A stretch of 6,636 bases of DNA from Clostridia bacterium (GTDB lineage: Bacteria > Bacillota_A > Clostridia > Christensenellales > Borkfalkiaceae). The first letter of the stretch is position 1. Every line of letters starts with the position of its first letter. The translations under genes were made by a program, and so were the position numbers. The DNA is taken from contig JAFTQY010000091.1 in the NCBI GenBank assembly GCA_017462505.1, positions 1 through 6,636 on the forward strand. Direction: 5' to 3'. Below are positions 5,077-6,636 of this stretch, piece by piece. Under the pieces are notes generated by a model, which was not told the DNA's origin, did not search any database, and was given only the letters and a program-made list of their open reading frames with translations.

Positions 5077-6636
5077 GACGAAAGAATATTTGGCGGATAT
5101 CCGTGCGTTGGACGGATTGAAAAACGCGATTTTGTGCGGAATAACCGTCGGAAAAAGAGAGAATAGCGCGGAGTTTTTTCTGGTAACGGACAGGACGTAT
5201 ACGGCGCAAGAGGAAAACGCGGCGAGGGAAATATCCCAAAGATATCTGCCCGCGGATTTTTCTGCGCGTATAAAAATTGTAAAGCGCGTGCCCGACGGAC
5301 AGATGGTCGGGGATAAAATTTACGAGTTTATCGGCAAGAATTTTCCCGCGGCGGCTGCCTTTTTGGAACGGGAAAATATCAAGGTGGAAATGCTGTCGAG
5401 CGGCGCGAATTTTTACGTGGATATTGCATCGGGGGAGCAGAGCCTGTTCTCGTCGGGGAAGATACTCGACGAAACGAGCAAGTATTTGATGAGCGGGTAT
5501 TGCGGCAGCTTTTACGGCAATGTGCGTATCGTAGAAAAGACTGCGCCCGACCCCTCTATTTTGGACGAGCAAACGGAAGAAAAGGAAGAGGTTATTCCGC
5601 TGGAAATACGGCGTTTTCCGATTGAAAATTATAAAAAGATCGACGGCGCGGACACCTATGAGCAGCTGACGAAAGCGGTGTACATAGCCGATTGTCATAA
5701 CGTCGAGGGCACGTACACGGTATGCGGCAACGTGACGTATATCGAGGAAATAAAATACACGCGGCACAACGACGAAACGGGCGAGGATATCGAAAAGACC
5801 CGTTTTTCGGTGACGATAAACGACGGGTCGGGCGGACTTCGTACGACCTATTTCCCCAAGAAAGCGACCGTGGAAAAAATCCGTGAGATCAAGGCGGGGG
5901 ATAAGATCATGATTACGGGCTCGAACGAGGAATATAAGGGCTCGAAATCGTTTAAGGCGGCAAAGATCAATTTGGGCGCGCCTCCCGAGGGGTTCGTGCC
6001 CGAGGCGAGAAAGAGCAAGCCCGTGCCGAAGTTCTATCACACGGTATTCCCCGAGGCGTACGTCGATTATACGCAGTCGGGGCTATTTGAGGACCGCTTT
6101 GTGCCCGACGATCTGAAAAAGAACGTATTCGTTTGTTTCGATTTGGAAACGACGGGCTTGAACAACAACCCTGCGATGGGCAGAATGGATAGGATTATCG
6201 AGCTGGGCGCGGTGAAGATCGTAAACGGCGAGATCGTGGAAAAATTTTCGTCCTTTGTGGCGTGTCCCGAGCGGTTGTCCAAGGAAATTATCAATTTGAC
6301 GGGGATCGAGGACGCGGACCTTGTCGGTGCGCCCGAATACGAGCAGGTGCTTGCCGATTTTTACAAATTCACCGACGGTGCGGTCTTGGTGGGGCATAAC
6401 GTGACGTTCGATTACCGTTTCGTGTCCTATTACGGGGAGCAATGCGGGTATATATTCGATAAAAAGCAATATGATACCCTGCACTTGGCGCAAGAGGTTT
6501 TGCGTGGACGGTTGGCGAATTATAAGCTGAATACGGTCGCCGATCATTACGGGTTTACCTTTAATCACCACCGCGCATTCGACGACGCGTGCGTGACGGC
6601 AAAGGTGTTTATCGAGCTGGTAAAAGCGAAAGGAAA
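5066..6636 (+). CDS. polC: PolC-type DNA polymerase III, N-terminal part with 3'-5' exonuclease (runs off the right edge)
   Basis: The frame is open for 523 codons to the window edge with no stop. The ATG at 5066 follows an in-frame TAG (5063-5065), so no earlier start exists; AGG at 5053-5055 is a modest ribosome site. By residue: 1-160 is a PolC-like N-terminal domain; 161-200 is an acidic linker; 205-302 fits the OB-fold that binds single-stranded DNA. Residues 352-519 form a DnaQ-like DEDDh proofreading exonuclease with Asp359 and Glu361 (FDLETTGL), Asp449 (GHNVTFDYRF), His502 and Asp507 (HHRAFDDA). In Bacillus PolC the first part of the PHP domain lies between OB-fold and exonuclease; here there is only a linker of about 50 residues. 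Full PolC is about 1,400 residues, so the PHP, polymerase and tau-binding parts, if present, lie outside. Position behind ispG supports PolC; a separate exonuclease subunit remains possible. Confidence 0.85.
   Translation, partial: MASRTKEYLADIRALDGLKNAILCGITVGKRENSAEFFLVTDRTYTAQEENAAREISQRYLPADFSARIKIVKRVPDGQMVGDKIYEFIGKNFPAAAAFLERENIKVEMLSSGANFYVDIASGEQSLFSSGKILDETSKYLMSGYCGSFYGNVRIVEKTAPDPSILDEQTEEKEEVIPLEIRRFPIENYKKIDGADTYEQLTKAVYIADCHNVEGTYTVCGNVTYIEEIKYTRHNDETGEDIEKTRFSVTINDGSGGLRTTYFPKKATVEKIREIKAGDKIMITGSNEEYKGSKSFKAAKINLGAPPEGFVPEARKSKPVPKFYHTVFPEAYVDYTQSGLFEDRFVPDDLKKNVFVCFDLETTGLNNNPAMGRMDRIIELGAVKIVNGEIVEKFSSFVACPERLSKEIINLTGIEDADLVGAPEYEQVLADFYKFTDGAVLVGHNVTFDYRFVSYYGEQCGYIFDKKQYDTLHLAQEVLRGRLANYKLNTVADHYGFTFNHHRAFDDACVTAKVFIELVKAKG

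Noticed and set aside
5051..6040. 329-codon minus-strand frame opposite the PolC-like gene
   Set aside because: The + strand frame carries recognisable OB-fold and DEDDh features in the right gene context; the antisense translation is low-complexity and Arg/His/Phe-rich with no motif.
6083..6571. 162-codon minus-strand frame
   Set aside because: It lies opposite the exonuclease domain with all its catalytic residues, so it is a shadow.

Overview
The window is a densely packed run of seven genes, all on the + strand. It looks like chromosome from an uncultured Firmicutes of the Clostridia type. This rests on a PolC-type DNA polymerase III gene directly behind ispG (a pairing known from Clostridia), NrdR, a RarA/MgsA ATPase, purine-rich Shine-Dalgarno sites and the style of the proteins. 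Codons are G/C-leaning (many GCG, GGC, GAC). No 16S or other phylogenetic marker is present, so placement below phylum or class would be a guess.

Layout. Positions 1-185 hold the last 60 codons of a class I (AroF/G/H-type) DAHP synthase, the entry enzyme of the shikimate pathway. Positions 186-305 hold no gene but a large imperfect inverted repeat that looks like a dispersed repetitive element. Positions 359-1213 encode a monofunctional prephenate dehydratase with an ACT domain (pheA). Its start is moved from an upstream TTG to the ATG at 359. After a 100-bp gap come a patatin-like phospholipase (1314-2090) and, without a single spacer base, rarA (2091-3398). nrdR follows (3455-3928). A 92-bp gap holds a terminator-like hairpin and a second copy of an 18-bp motif also seen before the patatin gene. 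ispG (4021-5076) then overlaps by 11 bp the start of a long open frame (5066 to the right edge) that is the N-terminal third of a PolC-type polymerase, or a separate exonuclease subunit.

How the genes relate. DAHP synthase and prephenate dehydratase are the first committed step and a phenylalanine-branch step of aromatic amino acid synthesis. RarA, NrdR and PolC all bear on DNA replication: stalled forks, dNTP supply and the replicative polymerase. IspG is the penultimate MEP-pathway step. The patatin protein is probably a lipid acyl hydrolase. This is mostly ordinary housekeeping sequence, and I see no phage, defence, CRISPR, toxin-antitoxin or transposon genes.

The most interesting points are: (i) the PolC-like frame goes from its OB-fold to its exonuclease domain without the PHP segment that normally lies between them; (ii) the 186-305 inverted repeat; (iii) an 18-bp motif shared by two intergenic hairpins; (iv) a THF triad in place of TRF in the prephenate dehydratase. 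I found no convincing promoter anywhere in the window.
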